This document shows, in pieces, positions 62,900-64,000 of a DNA stretch of 64,000 nucleotides. Location: assembly GCA_965219925.1 (NCBI GenBank), contig OZ244795.1, forward strand, positions 3,410,001 to 3,474,000. The letters are read 5' to 3'. Numbering within the stretch: the stretch's first letter is position 1; each line of letters opens with the position of its first letter. The translations under genes were made by a program, and so were the position numbers. The DNA comes from Bin87 sp965219925 (GTDB lineage Bacteria; Chloroflexota; Dehalococcoidia; Lucifugimonadales; UBA3495). Under the pieces are notes generated by a model, which was not told the DNA's origin, did no database searches, and saw nothing but the letters and a program-made list of their open reading frames with translations.

Positions 62900-64000
62900 C
62901 TATCCCCAGTCCAGGACGAGCTGGGTCCATCGTTTGCGCACCACAACCTCGCCCGCCGACGGGAGATAATCTGTGTCAATGGGGTATGCCCTCAGGCGGA
63001 TCCGGTCGTTGGCTGGGCGGCCGGCAGCTTCCCAACGTCGCACCTGCTGGATCAGGCGCTCGGCATGGTCAGTCCATGATCCATAGCCTTGTAAATACAG
63101 CTCGAAGGCTTGAGGAACGTCCGGCTGCTCCGAAGAAGAATGATCGGGAGGGCGGGCAAACACACAAAGGCCATCATCCCCAAGCAGTCCATTAGTCCAA
63201 CATCTTCTCCACTCCCCTGATAATTCCATCAAACCTGGCACGATGCCGCGGTCTGCCATCTGATCCTCGGCGGATAGGACGCAGAAGCCGGGCTCGTGCA
63301 AACTGAGCCAGAGAGCCAGTCCGCCAAACATGACCTCACCCGGAGTTGTATATATCCCGGTGGGCGCATATTCAGACGGCCCTGACAGTAGGCGATAAAC
63401 AGCCTCTCCATCCACTTTTGTTGGATCGTCAACGGACACAACGAGCCCCGGATCCGGGCCCAAAGGAATGTACTCCAGGGGCCTGGCGAAGTCTCCCCTG
63501 AGGGGCATGAACCCGCAATCCTTGACCGATGCGCTCTCCAGTTGGTCGCCTGTTTTATCGAAGGCGATTGATTTCTGAACGCTTCGACCAACTTCTAACG
63601 GTAAGAGCAACCGTCCCCCCGGTTTCAACTGCTCCCGCCAGGCGGTAGCGATATCCCATGCTGCTACCGTCAGAATTATCCGGTCGTAAGGTGCGTGGTC
63701 GAGGTGACCGAAACCGCCGTCCTGACAAACCACGGTTACGGCGTCCAGGCCCGCCGCCCTCAAGCCGGTTCGGGCGCCTTCGACGAGGTCTTCATCGATG
63801 TCAATTGTTGTGACCTGCCCAGAATCGCCGACTATGTGCGCCATCAGACCCGCGTTATAGCCTGAACCGGCGCCTATCTCCAATACGCGGTGCCCCGGTT
63901 GCAAGTCCAGTTGCTCCAGCATTATGGCCATCATGGTGGGCTGCGAAGACGAACTGACTAGCTGTCCGTTCTGGAGCTTGGTAAGAATCGCTTCATCACG
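62900..64000 (-). CDS. Protein-L-isoaspartate O-methyltransferase-like protein (5' end beyond the window)
   Basis: 366 residues are visible. The N-terminal part, TKLQNGQLVSSSSQPTMMAI and LEQLDLQPGHRVLEIGAGSG, is the PCMT fold with SAM motif I (LEIGAGSGYNAG), then VTTIDIDEDLVEGAR (motif post I). DRIILTVAAWDIATAWREQL and KPGGRLLLPL complete the methyltransferase. The C-terminal ~150 residues (YLQGYGSWTDHAERLIQQVR near the end) form an extra domain seen in actinobacterial and Chloroflexota FxLD-like PCMT proteins. PCMT repairs isoaspartyl residues by SAM-dependent methylation; some relatives modify peptides. The start codon is off the right edge, and no partner peptide gene is visible. Confidence 0.85.
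   Translation of the reverse strand, partial: RDEAILTKLQNGQLVSSSSQPTMMAIMLEQLDLQPGHRVLEIGAGSGYNAGLMAHIVGDSGQVTTIDIDEDLVEGARTGLRAAGLDAVTVVCQDGGFGHLDHAPYDRIILTVAAWDIATAWREQLKPGGRLLLPLEVGRSVQKSIAFDKTGDQLESASVKDCGFMPLRGDFARPLEYIPLGPDPGLVVSVDDPTKVDGEAVYRLLSGPSEYAPTGIYTTPGEVMFGGLALWLSLHEPGFCVLSAEDQMADRGIVPGLMELSGEWRRCWTNGLLGDDGLCVFARPPDHSSSEQPDVPQAFELYLQGYGSWTDHAERLIQQVRRWEAAGRPANDRIRLRAYPIDTDYLPSAGEVVVRKRWTQLVLDWG

Overview
The window is 64 kb of GC-rich bacterial chromosome that alternates between intact metabolic and transport genes and dense insertion-sequence (IS) graveyards. The intact gene set (CocE hydrolase, two mycothiol-type DinB-fold proteins, class III CoA transferase, Gfo/Idh/MocA protein, M24 peptidase, oligopeptide ABC operon with several substrate-binding proteins, Tex, DUF5679/NurA relics, giant Ig-like surface protein) fits a free-living or sponge-associated Chloroflexota (SAR202/Dehalococcoidia-like). 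This is inference from gene content; there is no rRNA or marker gene to confirm it.

Layout: 1-250 end of an IS630 element; 325-398 tRNA-Trp; 794-10025 intact genes (CocE hydrolase, two DinB-fold proteins, a HEPN pair, a zinc-hook AAA_13 ATPase, a ComB-type phosphatase, an NHL propeller); 10159-12020 two frameshifted type I membrane proteins; 12167-16204 stacked IS elements, one of which truncates a TIR-like gene; 16550-24215 a ~2049-residue Ig/FN3 surface protein split by an IS1182 element whose removal restores the frame exactly; 24325-32622 decayed secreted proteins and IS1380/IS5/IS1182 relics; 32782-33714 an intact DUF4062 protein; 33945-37633 two IS630 copies flanking a DrmD-like helicase fragment; 37806-49003 oligopeptide ABC transport genes, interrupted at 39.6-42.0 kb by IS5/IS21/IS110/IS1 debris; 49160-51548 a ruined zinc-ribbon/DUF5679/NurA operon plus an orphan promoter-terminator unit; 51757-53892 Tex; 54253-55276 a ruined HsdR_N-type gene; 55749-64000 intact metabolic genes (MFS, M24, cupin, CoA transferase, Gal80-like protein, PCMT).

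The ABC genes form one leftward operon (binding protein, small membrane protein, two permeases, two ATPases). A second complete binding protein lies beyond the IS debris and a gutted third one lies upstream. The defence-related genes (HEPN pair, AAA_13, TIR-like, DUF4062, DrmD, HsdR_N) lie at or near repeats and IS elements, and about half of them are broken. Long core genes are uninterrupted while IS and accessory genes carry frameshifts, nonsense G-to-A changes and small duplications, so the decay looks genuine rather than a general sequencing artefact. A family of 150-225 bp palindromic, MITE-like repeats is scattered through the spacers. No CRISPR array, rRNA, integrase-flanked prophage or replication origin was seen.
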